This document shows, in pieces, positions 1 to 7,373 of a stretch of 64,000 nucleotides of DNA. How positions within the stretch are numbered: position 1 is the first letter of the stretch; each line of letters starts with the position of its first letter. Source of the DNA: Armatimonadota bacterium (GTDB taxonomy: Bacteria > Armatimonadota > UBA5829 > DSUL01). The stretch is from assembly GCA_025998755.1 (NCBI GenBank), contig AP024674.1, positions 2,310,162-2,374,161 of the forward strand, read 5' to 3'. The translations under genes and the position numbers were made by a program. The notes under the pieces were generated by a model, which worked only from the letters and a program-made list of their open reading frames with translations, did not search any database and had not been told where the DNA came from.

Positions 1-426
1 AATGCGCTGTTCGGCCTTCGCGCCCATCCGAGGAAGCTGCCGAACGCGGCCGGCCCGTGCGGCCTTTTCCAACGCCTCCAGGCTATCCACCCCCAGCCCT
101 TCATAAAGGGCGCGGACCGTCCTTGCACCCACGCCCGGCAGTTCGAGCAGCTCCAGAATGGTCAGGGGGAACTGTTGCTTCAGACGCTCGTAGAGACCGC
201 ACGTGCCGGTCTCAAGGATCTCGAGGGTCTTCTTCTCGATAGCCTCGCCCACGCCGGGGATGCTCCTCAATTCCCCGCGGGCCGCCAGCTGCTCCAGGTC
301 ATCGGTGAGGGAGGCAAAGGTGTCTGCCGCGTTCCGGTAGGCGTTCACCTTGAAGGGGCTCTCGCCGCTGATCTCCATTAGCGCGGCGATGTTCTCGAAA
401 ACGCGGGCTGCCTGAAGGTTTTTCAC
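1..426 (-). CDS. polX: DNA polymerase/3'-5' exonuclease PolX, N-terminal part (cut by window edge)
   Basis: Reading down from a GTG at 424-426 gives 142 codons open to the window edge, so the C-terminus lies outside. The protein begins MKNLQAARVFENIAALMEI and shows the helix-hairpin-helix 8-kDa domain of family X polymerases (residues about 5-70, with a SIPGVGEAIEKK hairpin) followed by a second hairpin with ELPGVGARTVRALYEGLG (about residues 92-110). PolX enzymes are gap-filling repair polymerases, and bacterial forms usually add a PHP exonuclease domain at the C-terminus, which cannot be seen here. GGAG lies 10 nt before the GTG. It is the last visible gene of a minus-strand operon, 25 nt after the GT2 gene. 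Family assignment is firm; completeness is unknown. Confidence 0.88.
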   Translation of the reverse strand, partial: MKNLQAARVFENIAALMEISGESPFKVNAYRNAADTFASLTDDLEQLAARGELRSIPGVGEAIEKKTLEILETGTCGLYERLKQQFPLTILELLELPGVGARTVRALYEGLGVDSLEALEKAARAGRVRQLPRMGAKAEQRI

Positions 427-451
427 GGAGAATGATCTCCGCCAGCCGGGC

Positions 452-1210
452 TCAGCGTCTGCGCGCGAACGGCCCCAGCGACTCCTCTTCGCGCGGGCAT
501 ATCCCCCGGAGCGCGCGCAGGGCCCGCGCCTGTTCCCGGAGCTTGCGGCCGTCCATCATCACCCGCCCGATATCGGCATACATCGCGATGCGGGAAGCCA
601 GACCGCGCACCGGACCCAGTTTCTCCTCCTTCATGGAGTGCGTCACACCACCAATGACCGTGGTGCTCACCCGGATGCCCGCCCAGCGCGCCCATCGGGT
701 GAGGGCGATCTCCACGCCCATCCTGAGCGACGGCAAGTCCGGGATGGCGAGGAACAGGTCGCGCCGGATGGCCCGCTGCCCGGAGATGACCGGAGCGATC
801 TTCTGGGCCAGATCCGTCAGCAACCGGCCTCCGCGGAAGACCCCCACGCACATATCCGCGCGACCCTCCACCACCGGCCGGGCCAGCGCATCCACGTGCT
901 CCGGCTTCAGTCCGAAGAGATCCGCATCCAAAAACACCAGCACATCGGCATCCGTGCAGAGGGCACCCTCGCACATAGCTGCGGCCTTGCCGCGGTTGGA
1001 CCCGAGCTCAACCGCGCGGACGCCAGGGATCTCAAGCGCCGCCCGGTAGGTGCCATCCGTGGAGCCGTCGCTCACCACCAGCACTTCGTCCACCAGCGAC
1101 GCCGCAACTGCGGCCTCCAGCACCCTCCGGATGCGCGGTTCCTCATTGTAGGCGGGAATGACCGCGGCGACCTTCACATCCCGTTCCACGGCTCCAGTGC
1201 CGTCCCTCAC
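452..1210 (-). CDS. Family 2 glycosyltransferase
   Basis: The 252-residue protein is a GT-A fold glycosyltransferase. A nucleotide-sugar-binding start VAAVIPAYNEE sits at about residues 14-24, SDGSTDGT follows at about 47-54, and the metal-binding DAD motif VFLDADLFG is near residue 95. The shorter acceptor part (VISGQRAIRRDLF, RMGVEIALTRWA) resembles the dolichyl-phosphate-mannose-synthase-like branch, but no C-terminal membrane segment is present. The substrate cannot be read from sequence. Its ATG overlaps the stop of the preceding gene by 4 nt (ATGA), so it is probably translated by coupling. Neighbours include phosphatidylserine decarboxylase, which suggests envelope lipid or polysaccharide work. 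Confidence 0.85.
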   Translation of the reverse strand: MRDGTGAVERDVKVAAVIPAYNEEPRIRRVLEAAVAASLVDEVLVVSDGSTDGTYRAALEIPGVRAVELGSNRGKAAAMCEGALCTDADVLVFLDADLFGLKPEHVDALARPVVEGRADMCVGVFRGGRLLTDLAQKIAPVISGQRAIRRDLFLAIPDLPSLRMGVEIALTRWARWAGIRVSTTVIGGVTHSMKEEKLGPVRGLASRIAMYADIGRVMMDGRKLREQARALRALRGICPREEESLGPFARRR

Positions 1211-1599
1211 CGGCTTCCTTCCTTCGTCTTTTGCGGCTCGTACAGCCCACCCAGCTGCTTTTTCAGGAAATCGGCAGCGCCTCCGGTAAGCTCCCGCAGG
1301 AGCGGCGCCGCGTCCAGCGCTACGCGGGAGTCGGGATCCAGCATCAGGTAGCCGCTGCGTGCTAGGCTTCTGGCGCGCGCCAGATCGCCCTGACGGGCGG
1401 CCTTCGCGGCCTGCTCCAGAGCGTCTCCTGCCTCACTCAGTGCGGCATTGTCCACCCGTGCAGGGACAGGAACGCTCTCCACGGCGATCTGCCGGGATAG
1501 CAGACGGATCTCCTTTCTCATCTGGGCCGTCTGCCAGGTCTGGTAGGCGATCCCCGCCACCAGGACGGCAGCCAGCAGCAAACCGATCAGTCTCAGCAT
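1207..1599 (-). CDS. Small single-pass membrane protein, unknown function
   Basis: This 130-residue protein has one N-terminal hydrophobic helix (residues about 3-20) that may be a signal anchor. After it comes a short basic/coiled segment and an alanine-rich helical region (about 50-95) that may be a TPR-like hairpin (GDALEQAAKAARQGDLARA). I do not recognise a family. It lies inside the operon: its start overlaps the end of the phosphatidylserine decarboxylase gene by 7 nt, and its stop overlaps the GT2 start by 4 nt. The predicted soluble part would be periplasmic if the helix anchors it. Confidence 0.7.
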   Translation of the reverse strand: MLRLIGLLLAAVLVAGIAYQTWQTAQMRKEIRLLSRQIAVESVPVPARVDNAALSEAGDALEQAAKAARQGDLARARSLARSGYLMLDPDSRVALDAAPLLRELTGGAADFLKKQLGGLYEPQKTKEGSR

Positions 1600-2306
1600 C
1601 CGCTCGTGCCCTCCCCGATCCTCGCGATAACCGTTTCTCCACCCCGCACCCGCACGCCGGGCCGGACTTCCAGGCGCACGTTCTCGTCGAAGATCACCAC
1701 ATCCACCTGAGACCCTCTCCCGATAAACGCCAGCTTCTCCGAGCAGCGCACCTGCTGCCCGGCGGAGACGAAGCAGTTTATCTTACTGACGAACTTATCC
1801 GCGATGAGCACCAGCGCCAGACGCACCCGCTCCCCGTCCAGGAACAGCGTGGTGCGTTCGTTCTCCAGGTGGAACCGGCGCCCGAACAGCTGCACCAGAC
1901 GTCTCAGCCACACCATCCTGATGTATTCCCACAGATCCAGCATGGGAAGGTTCAACGAAGCGCGCCGGTGATGAATGGCCTGCACCACTCCGGCGCAGGG
2001 GGCGTAGTTGAAGTGGACGTCCAGGGGCGACATATAGATGCCGAGCATCCATCCGGAATCCTCCCCGGTGGCTGTGCCGGTGATCTCCGTGACGGGGATG
2101 CGCTCGCCCAGCTTCTCCGAGACCACCCGCCCGTGCCGGAATGGACGCGCGTAGACCACCATCCCGTCCGCAGGGGCGACGAGAACCGCTCCGGATTCTT
2201 TTGGAGCCCGTTTCGGATCACGGTGAAACCATACAGTCCGCAGGAACAGCAGTGCTCCTCCTGCGGCAAGCGCCAGCCCTCCCGCGGCCACCACGATGCC
2301 GTTCAT
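1593..2306 (-). CDS. psd: Phosphatidylserine decarboxylase proenzyme (short form)
   Basis: The enzyme makes phosphatidylethanolamine from phosphatidylserine and uses a pyruvoyl group formed by self-cleavage at a Gly-Ser pair. The 237-residue protein fits the short class. It has an N-terminal membrane helix (about 3-22), WFHRDPKR, VAPADGMVVYARP, the conserved MSPLDVHFNYAP, and near the C-terminus FIGRGSQVDVV, whose GS is the expected cleavage and pyruvoyl site. Longer in-frame starts exist upstream, but ATG 2304-2306 begins right at the membrane helix and overlaps the stop of the upstream GCS2-type gene by 4 nt. Archaetidylserine decarboxylase is a close alternative, but in a bacterium PE synthesis is more likely. 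Confidence 0.9.
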   Translation of the reverse strand: MNGIVVAAGGLALAAGGALLFLRTVWFHRDPKRAPKESGAVLVAPADGMVVYARPFRHGRVVSEKLGERIPVTEITGTATGEDSGWMLGIYMSPLDVHFNYAPCAGVVQAIHHRRASLNLPMLDLWEYIRMVWLRRLVQLFGRRFHLENERTTLFLDGERVRLALVLIADKFVSKINCFVSAGQQVRCSEKLAFIGRGSQVDVVIFDENVRLEVRPGVRVRGGETVIARIGEGTSGC

Positions 2307-3307
2307 TCGATCAGCCCCTTCCAGGCGTAATACGGAAGCCGGGGAAGGAAGTATCCCACAAAACCGGCCAGCGCCGCGAAGGCCAGCGCCGGGGCGCGCC
2401 GCCGCACCTCCCAATCCTCAGCAGAATCCAGACCGCGGTATCCCCTGTCCGCCTCGCGATAGGCAGCGACCGCCCCCTGGCGCTGGTAGATCTCCCAGAC
2501 CTCGTCCGAGGGAGTATGCTCGAAGAGTTCCTCCGGAACATCGAGGATCTCCCGGAGCTCACGGTACAGATCGCGGGTGTGGGCGTTATGGCCATCACGC
2601 GCCGCCAGGATTCGCTGTTCGTTGTAGAGTTCCAGATCGAACGGGAGGTCGCACTCCAGGGTGGCCACGGCCACAAGGCAGCGAACCAGCCAGCGCACCC
2701 GCTCCAGATCCCACACAGGATCCGGCACCCTGACCTCCAGCGTGCCCAGGCGCTTGGAGTAGATCACATCCTGGAAGCGGAAGCTGCGGTCCGGCCTCAA
2801 GGGGCCGATGGCGAAGGAGTTCAATACGCGGCAGGATTTCCCCACCCGGTGGCCGCTCACCGCCGGGGAGTTCGCCGTCAACAGCAGCAGCAGGGGCAGG
2901 AAATGGACGATGTTCCCATACGCCCGGTCCTTGTCCGGCAGTTCCCCAAGATGCACCTGCAGCCCGCAGACATTGGTGGGAGTATCCTGCTCCAGCAGAT
3001 GACCCATGGGGACGATCAATCCGTCCGCCACCGAGGCGAGATCCCGCCGGCGCATCCGCAGATCCTCCAACAGGCAGTCCGGGTCACTGTGCACGCCGGT
3101 GGAGATCTCCACGCCGCCCATCAGTCCCCAGCGCACATCCTTGAACCGCGCGAAGTTGGAGGCCGAGTGGACATAGTAAAACCGCGGATTCCTGGCCAGA
3201 AGCCTGGCCAGGTAATACAGTGACCGGAGCGTCGGTCGCGCCGGTTCAGTGACAAAAACTTCCTCTTCAATGCCGAGTGTGGGCATCGTGTATCCAGAGC
3301 GGCTCAT
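2303..3307 (-). CDS. GCS2-type carboxylate-amine ligase (glutamate-cysteine ligase family 2)
   Basis: The protein carries the family start LGIEEEVFVTE and an ATP-grasp-like glutamine-synthetase fold characteristic of GCS2/YbdK ligases, which couple ATP to amide-bond formation between a carboxylate and an amine; the true substrate is often not glutamate plus cysteine. Other landmarks are CGLQVHLGELPDKD and LGTLEVRVPDP. The C-terminal segment (LAFAALAGFVGYFLPRLPYY) is hydrophobic and may bind the membrane. The reading frame is open further upstream to 3370, but an extended -10 box lies at 3332-3337, so ATG 3305-3307 is preferred (334 residues); ATG 3284-3286 directly before the LGIEEE motif is another option. 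No clear Shine-Dalgarno sequence precedes either. It is the first gene of the psd operon. Confidence 0.85.
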   Translation of the reverse strand: MSRSGYTMPTLGIEEEVFVTEPARPTLRSLYYLARLLARNPRFYYVHSASNFARFKDVRWGLMGGVEISTGVHSDPDCLLEDLRMRRRDLASVADGLIVPMGHLLEQDTPTNVCGLQVHLGELPDKDRAYGNIVHFLPLLLLLTANSPAVSGHRVGKSCRVLNSFAIGPLRPDRSFRFQDVIYSKRLGTLEVRVPDPVWDLERVRWLVRCLVAVATLECDLPFDLELYNEQRILAARDGHNAHTRDLYRELREILDVPEELFEHTPSDEVWEIYQRQGAVAAYREADRGYRGLDSAEDWEVRRRAPALAFAALAGFVGYFLPRLPYYAWKGLIE

Positions 3308-3331
3308 GGCGGGCACTGTGCGCGCCGGATC

Positions 3332-3340
3332 ATTATACCA
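3332..3340 (-). promoter_or_regulatory. Extended -10 promoter for the GCS2-psd-polX operon
   Basis: On the minus strand TGGTATAAT forms a consensus extended -10 element. No good -35 hexamer sits 16-18 nt upstream, which is typical of extended -10 promoters. The start point would be near 3325, giving a leader of about 18 nt to ATG 3307. This decides against the longer upstream start at 3370. Confidence 0.6.
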
Positions 3341-3463
3341 GAATTGGTTCCTCCTCCTGTTGCCAGCCACTGCGTCCTGTCGGGTGGCCGGGCCGCTGCC
3401 CTCAAAGTCCTTTCCAGTTTCCGCTTCCCGAGCGATTTACGGGGTTTGCCGGGAAAAGAAACC

Positions 3464-3492
3464 TTGCGAAATGGACAACTAAAGGGTAGAAT
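3464..3492 (+). promoter_or_regulatory. Sigma-70 type promoter for the LuxR-type gene
   Basis: TTGCGA at 3464-3469 and TAGAAT at 3487-3492 are separated by 17 nt. The expected start point is near 3499, leaving a leader of about 184 nt before ATG 3683. The spacing and hexamer matches are good; no experimental support is available. Confidence 0.6.
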
Positions 3493-3682
3493 AGCGGAGA
3501 ATCCGGCGACACGGGAGGAGGGCCTCTTTTTCTCCACTCACAGGCAGGAAGCACGACGGGTGGCCGGTCTTCCCCCCGAAGGAACCGCAAGGCGCCCGCC
3601 AGCCAGAAGCTTCAATGCCCCCACGGACGGAATCGGGGCCAAAGGGCTCGGAGGGTCGCCGCAATCAAGCGAGGGTGAAGCT

Positions 3683-3946
3683 ATGGAAAGAGGTGACTGG
3701 ACGGAATCCACGGGCGAGTCGGACCGTACGATCCGGCTGACTCCCCGCGAAGCGGAGGTGTTGGAACGGGTGCTCTTGGGCAAGTCCAACAAGGAGGTGG
3801 CGTCGGAGCTGTTCTGCTCCAAAAGGACGGTGGATTTCCACCTGGCCCGCATCTACGAAAAGCTCCACGTCAACAATCGGATCCAGGCGGTCCGGAGGGC
3901 CGCGACACTGGGGCTTCTCCGCGAGACTCCCCACTATCTCGGCTGA
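3683..3946 (+). CDS. Stand-alone LuxR/GerE-type DNA-binding protein
   Basis: The 87-residue product is essentially one LuxR-type helix-turn-helix. LTPREAEVLERVLLGKSNKE begins near residue 19, and the recognition region CSKRTVDFHLARIYEKL follows. There is no receiver, PAS or ligand-binding domain, unlike most LuxR-family regulators, so activity must be set by expression, partner proteins or dimerisation. ATG 3683 has a GAGGGTGA ribosome-binding site 4-5 nt upstream; the longer in-frame extension upstream is low-complexity and lies across the promoter. A strong terminator follows at 3978. It sits just before an ECF sigma operon, but a link between them is only inferred. Confidence 0.85.
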   Translation: MERGDWTESTGESDRTIRLTPREAEVLERVLLGKSNKEVASELFCSKRTVDFHLARIYEKLHVNNRIQAVRRAATLGLLRETPHYLG

Positions 3947-3977
3947 CGCATCCGGCTCCGGCAAATCCTGCTGTTCT

Positions 3978-4017
3978 CCGGGGCGGGGTTATAGCCCCCG
4001 CCCCGGCGTCTGTTTTT
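3978..4017 (+). terminator. Intrinsic terminator after the LuxR-type gene
   Basis: A perfect 11-bp GC stem (CCGGGGCGGGG at 3978-3988 with CCCCGCCCCGG at 3996-4006, loop TTATAGC) is followed by a TTTTT run at 4013-4017, 6 nt after the stem. Confidence 0.85.
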
Positions 4018-4137
4018 GCATTCATAAGGTAGTCAGGATCCGGCGAACCCATAGCCTGCCGCTTCCCGGGCGGATGTTAAGGCTGAAGAGGAACACTGCG
4101 TCCAAAAGTACGGAACAGCTCACCTGAGGACAAGCGC

Positions 4138-4755
4138 TTGGAGCAGGATGAAAAACGCCTCGTCGAAAAGGCACAGGCGGGAGACCTGGATGCCTTTGGC
4201 GAGCTTTACGAGCGGTTCTCTCCGGGGGTGTTCAATCTGGCCCTCCGGATGGTGGGCAGCCGTGAAGACGCCGAAGACATCCGGCAAGAGGTGTTCCTGC
4301 GGGCGCACCGGGCGCTGAAGGACTTCAAGCGCGAGGCGCGCTTCTCCACGTGGCTGTACCGGATCGCGGTGAATGTAGCGCTGGATGAGATCCGCCGCAG
4401 GAAACCCTCAGTCTCTGCAGATGCTCTGAGGGAAGAATTGCGGTGGGAGGCCGCGGCCGACGATCAAGGGGATCCTCAGGAACAGCTGGACCGGAGTCTG
4501 GCGCGGGAGGCGGTACAGGCGGCGCTGATGGCCATGCCGCCCCACTACCGCATCCTGGTCGTGCTGAAGCATATCGAGGGACTCTCTTACGAGGAGATCG
4601 CGGCTGTGCTGGGGTGCTCGCTGACATCGCTGAATGTGAGGCTGCACCGGGCGCGGGAATCGTTCCGCAAGGCGATCTGCCCCCATCTTCAGGGGCTGGA
4701 GGAATCTGAAAGTGACCTGCCGACGGGTCCGAAAAAGAATCTCGCTCTATATTGA
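4138..4755 (+). CDS. ECF-type RNA polymerase sigma factor
   Basis: The 205-residue protein has sigma region 2 (EDAEDIRQEVFLRAHRAL, then FSTWLYRIAVNVALDEIRRR) and sigma region 4 (LPP-like MPPHYRILVVLKHIEGLSYE followed by CSLTSLNVRLHRARESFRK), joined by a short linker as usual for ECF group sigma factors. It would direct RNA polymerase to a stress regulon, held in check by the anti-sigma protein encoded next. The TTG start at 4138 is supported by GAGGA at 4126-4130 with 7-nt spacing. The 3' end overlaps the anti-sigma gene by 44 nt, so the two are translated together. ECF operons often autoregulate, but I could not identify its target promoter. Confidence 0.92.
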   Translation: MEQDEKRLVEKAQAGDLDAFGELYERFSPGVFNLALRMVGSREDAEDIRQEVFLRAHRALKDFKREARFSTWLYRIAVNVALDEIRRRKPSVSADALREELRWEAAADDQGDPQEQLDRSLAREAVQAALMAMPPHYRILVVLKHIEGLSYEEIAAVLGCSLTSLNVRLHRARESFRKAICPHLQGLEESESDLPTGPKKNLALY

Positions 4756-5500
4756 TGGCCGGCTGCCGGAGGATGTCCGTGCGGGGGTTCAGCGTCATCT
4801 GGATTCCTGTGCGGATTGCCGCGCCTATCTGACCGGGATGGAGCGGGCCCTCGGGACACTGACCATCCTGCGGCCGCAGACGCCGCCCGCGGGCGGCTGG
4901 GAGAGACTGCGGCAGCGCATCGAGGAGCAGGAAGCACCGTCTCGTGGGCGGCAGACCGTGCCGGCCAGCTGGTGGAGACCTGTTCCCGTGGCGGTCGCCG
5001 CAGGTGTGCTAATCGCCGCCATCTCTTTGGTGTGGCGAGGTCCGTTGGATGAAAAGGTGGCTGTCGCGCCTCCTTCGCAGGCTCCCGCTGTGACCGTTGA
5101 GAACATCATTTCGCCACCGGATGCCGCGCGGGAGCCGGAGACTCTTCCGGCTGATCCCGCGGCTTCGGCTCCTGCGTCGGCTCAGACAGCCCCGCCGGTT
5201 TCCGTTACGGCGCAACCGCGTCCCCAGCGTGTGGCCTCCGTTCGGCCGCGACCTCGCCCATCGGTCTCGCCGGCTCCCGCTGCACCGCCCGAGCAGGAGG
5301 CGCCCTCGGCGCCAGAGACCGCGCGCCTGGAGCCGGACCCGGAAGGTTACCTGGCACCCGCGTCCGGTCTGAATGAGGCGCTGGACGAGCCCGCTGCCGA
5401 ACTGGCCCTTACCAGCCTGACTCCGCTGGTTGCCGCGGCGGAGCAGTACATGGACCCTGTGGCCTGGGTCTATGACATCAGCGCGGAGGACTGGCTGTGA
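4712..5500 (+). CDS. Membrane anti-sigma factor with zinc-finger (zf-HC2)
   Basis: The N-terminus shows the HC2 zinc-binding anti-sigma domain (Cys3, then RHLDSCADCRAY giving H-x3-C-x2-C at about residues 29-36). A membrane helix follows at about residues 90-108 (VPVAVAAGVLIAAISLVW), then a long Pro/Ala-rich periplasmic stretch and an acidic C-terminus. This layout suits a sigma-sequestering protein that senses the envelope. The GTG start at 4712 lies inside the sigma gene (44-nt overlap), and the TGA stop shares bases with the next GTG start. The 262-residue length is typical. The stimulus and the release mechanism (proteolysis or conformational change) cannot be told. Confidence 0.88.
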   Translation: MTCRRVRKRISLYIDGRLPEDVRAGVQRHLDSCADCRAYLTGMERALGTLTILRPQTPPAGGWERLRQRIEEQEAPSRGRQTVPASWWRPVPVAVAAGVLIAAISLVWRGPLDEKVAVAPPSQAPAVTVENIISPPDAAREPETLPADPAASAPASAQTAPPVSVTAQPRPQRVASVRPRPRPSVSPAPAAPPEQEAPSAPETARLEPDPEGYLAPASGLNEALDEPAAELALTSLTPLVAAAEQYMDPVAWVYDISAEDWL

Positions 5501-6579
5501 GCGCCCGTTGCACTCTGCAGGTCCTGGCTTTGAGCGCGCTTGCGGCGATGGCCGCGCCCCTGGCCGCCGATCCTGATACGGAGCCGGGGATCCGGCTGCC
5601 GGAAGGGGCACGGATGATTCGGGAAGTGCGGATGGAGGGGGCTCTGCTGGACCGCGCGAAACAGAACTCCCCGGAACTGGCAGGGATCGAGCAGGTCATC
5701 ATCAGGCGGTATTGCCCAGCCGGGGAGCGAGGCCGGGACAGGCAGGCGCACCGGCGAATACTGGAGCACTTCGAGCGCGAAATGGAGCGGCTGCAGTGGG
5801 TGGAACTGCTGAGCCAGGAATCGGCTCCCGGGCGAGGAGCCGCTTACGCCTCGCCGGATGGTCGCTGGTTGTTTGGGATTGCGGCGGACAACCGCGGGGT
5901 GGCCACAAGCCTCATCCGCGGAGAGGTCAGTCTGGAGCAAATGCCCTACCTGGAGCGGATGGTGGTGCGCGCGCTTGCGCCCGGTGTGCCTGTTATCAGC
6001 CCGGAGGATCAGAAGACAGCGGCGCGGGCTCAGGAGCTGATGAAGAGCGGCCGTCTGGACGAGGCCGAGCAGGTCCTGAAAGAGGCTCTGGCCGGCAGGC
6101 CGGACGCGGTGCTGCTGCGCCGTCAGATGGCTGCCCTGCTGGCGGCCAGGGGGCGCAGCGATGAATACATCGAAGAGCTCCGCAGGGCGGTGGCGCTCGA
6201 GCCGATGGGCTATTCCCACCGGTTGGAATACGCCCGCGCTCTCTATGAGAAGAAAAAGGACCTCCAAGGCGCGCTTTACGAGTTCACTCAGGCAGCGGCT
6301 CTTGCGCCCGGCCAGGGAACGCCCCGGTATTTCATCGGGCGCATCCAAGAGGACCTGGGGCGCTACGAGGAATCGCTGGCCGCTTACCGTCAGGCGGGCG
6401 AGCTGGCTCCGCACTGGGTCAGTATTCCCCTCAGGATGGGCAGCATCTACGAACAGAAACTCAACGACCCCGCCCGCGCGGAAGCAGCGTATCGGCGGGC
6501 GCTCCAGCTCGACCCGAAATGCTCCGCTGCACGCGAAGGTCTGGAGAGGGTTCGGCGTGCGAGATCCGGCCGCCGGTGA
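5497..6579 (+). CDS. Secreted tetratricopeptide-repeat protein
   Basis: The 360-residue product starts with a probable signal peptide (MSARCTLQVLALSALAAMAA), followed by a domain of unknown function (about 25-165). Residues about 170-355 hold four to five TPR units, for example ARAQELMKSGRLDEAEQVLK, EYARALYEKKKDLQGALYEF, YFIGRIQEDLGRYEESLAAY and GSIYEQKLNDPARAEAAYRR. TPR arrays bind partner proteins, here presumably in the periplasm. The GTG start shares its bases with the anti-sigma stop (GTGA), so it belongs to the sigma/anti-sigma operon and may be a co-sensor or an effector. The partner is unknown. Confidence 0.82.
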   Translation: MSARCTLQVLALSALAAMAAPLAADPDTEPGIRLPEGARMIREVRMEGALLDRAKQNSPELAGIEQVIIRRYCPAGERGRDRQAHRRILEHFEREMERLQWVELLSQESAPGRGAAYASPDGRWLFGIAADNRGVATSLIRGEVSLEQMPYLERMVVRALAPGVPVISPEDQKTAARAQELMKSGRLDEAEQVLKEALAGRPDAVLLRRQMAALLAARGRSDEYIEELRRAVALEPMGYSHRLEYARALYEKKKDLQGALYEFTQAAALAPGQGTPRYFIGRIQEDLGRYEESLAAYRQAGELAPHWVSIPLRMGSIYEQKLNDPARAEAAYRRALQLDPKCSAAREGLERVRRARSGRR

Positions 6580-6629
6580 GTACGGATACAGCTCTTGCGG
6601 AAGATGACCGGCAAAGGAGCTGAACGAAG

Positions 6630-7310
6630 ATGAAAACGAAGCGAGTGCTTTTCTGGCCGGTGTGCCTGGCGCTTCTGGCGACCACCGCCGCAACGGCGTT
6701 CGCGCAGATGCCGCCGGGGGGGCCCGGAGTGAGGCCTCAGGCCGGCCCTCCACCCGGAGGAAGGGGCCCAAGCTTCGAACCGGGACCTGTCTCCGGTGAG
6801 GGCGACCCGCAGATCGGTATGATGCTCCCTCCCATGAAGGGCAAAGAGATGCAGCGCATCTCGGATGCCCTTCTGCTGAGCGTGGAGCAGAAGGAGAAGA
6901 TCCGCCAGCTCGCCGAGTCTGCGGGTAAAAAGGTCAGGGAAACCATGGAGCAGCTACCGCCGCTCTACCGCCAGCTTTCCGAGGAGCTTCTAAAAGATCA
7001 GCCGGACTCAGCGCGCGCCAAAGAGCTGGTGGAGCAGATCGGAAGGTTGCGCTCACAGGTGATCGTGGAAGGCATCGAATTCTGGACCGGAGTGCGCAGG
7101 TTCCTGACGCCCGAGCAGAACCGGAAGCTCACCGAGATCCTCAAGGAGCGGCAGGAGCGCCGGAAGCGGATCTGGCCGCGGCTTCCCGGACGGGATGAGA
7201 GACCGGGACAGCCGGTAGGACCTCCGCCTCCGGGTGGGCCTCCTCCGATGGATGGTCCTCCGCCAGGCGGACCGATGGGCCCGCCTTCGGAGCCGGATCC
7301 GGGGTTCTGA
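6630..7310 (+). CDS. Spy/CpxP-like periplasmic protein with Pro/Gly-rich ends
   Basis: A signal peptide ending near AFAQ (residue 25) precedes a Pro/Gly-rich segment. A helical core (about 65-185) then contains LTPEQNRKL, the LTxxQ-type motif of Spy/CpxP/ZraP proteins, and many Glu/Lys heptads (EQKEKIRQLAESAGKKV). The tail is again strongly Pro/Gly-rich. Spy-like proteins act as ATP-independent periplasmic chaperones or metal-stress sensors. The gene closes the sigma/anti-sigma/TPR operon (50-nt gap, AGGAG before ATG), which fits an envelope-stress effector. The flanking PPPGGP-type repeats are unusual for Spy and may mediate surface or polymer contacts. Confidence 0.78.
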   Translation: MKTKRVLFWPVCLALLATTAATAFAQMPPGGPGVRPQAGPPPGGRGPSFEPGPVSGEGDPQIGMMLPPMKGKEMQRISDALLLSVEQKEKIRQLAESAGKKVRETMEQLPPLYRQLSEELLKDQPDSARAKELVEQIGRLRSQVIVEGIEFWTGVRRFLTPEQNRKLTEILKERQERRKRIWPRLPGRDERPGQPVGPPPPGGPPPMDGPPPGGPMGPPSEPDPGF

Positions 7311-7337
7311 GATTCCTGCAGCAAGAATACGCGTTTC

Positions 7338-7365
7338 AAAGCCCGGCGGCAAACCGCCGGGCTTT
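7338..7365. terminator. Bidirectional intrinsic terminator
   Basis: A perfect 12-bp stem (AAAGCCCGGCGG at 7338-7349 with CCGCCGGGCTTT at 7354-7365, loop CAAA) is flanked by A and T tracts. It lies between the convergent Spy-like gene and the DUF6785-like gene and can serve both. Confidence 0.88.
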
Positions 7366-7373
7366 TCCACAGG

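Larger units (their letters stand above)
3308..3682. other. Divergent intergenic region with two promoters
   Basis: This stretch separates the minus-strand GCS2 operon from the plus-strand LuxR-type gene. It holds the extended -10 box at 3332-3340 (minus) and a -35/-10 pair at 3464-3492 (plus). An open plus-strand frame runs through it to join the LuxR-type gene, but most of that frame lies upstream of or within the promoter and lacks domain character, so I read it as untranslated leader. Confidence 0.6.

Noticed and set aside
3308-3370. Longer start for the GCS2-type ligase
   Set aside because: It would lie upstream of the extended -10 box at 3332-3340 and adds no conserved residues.
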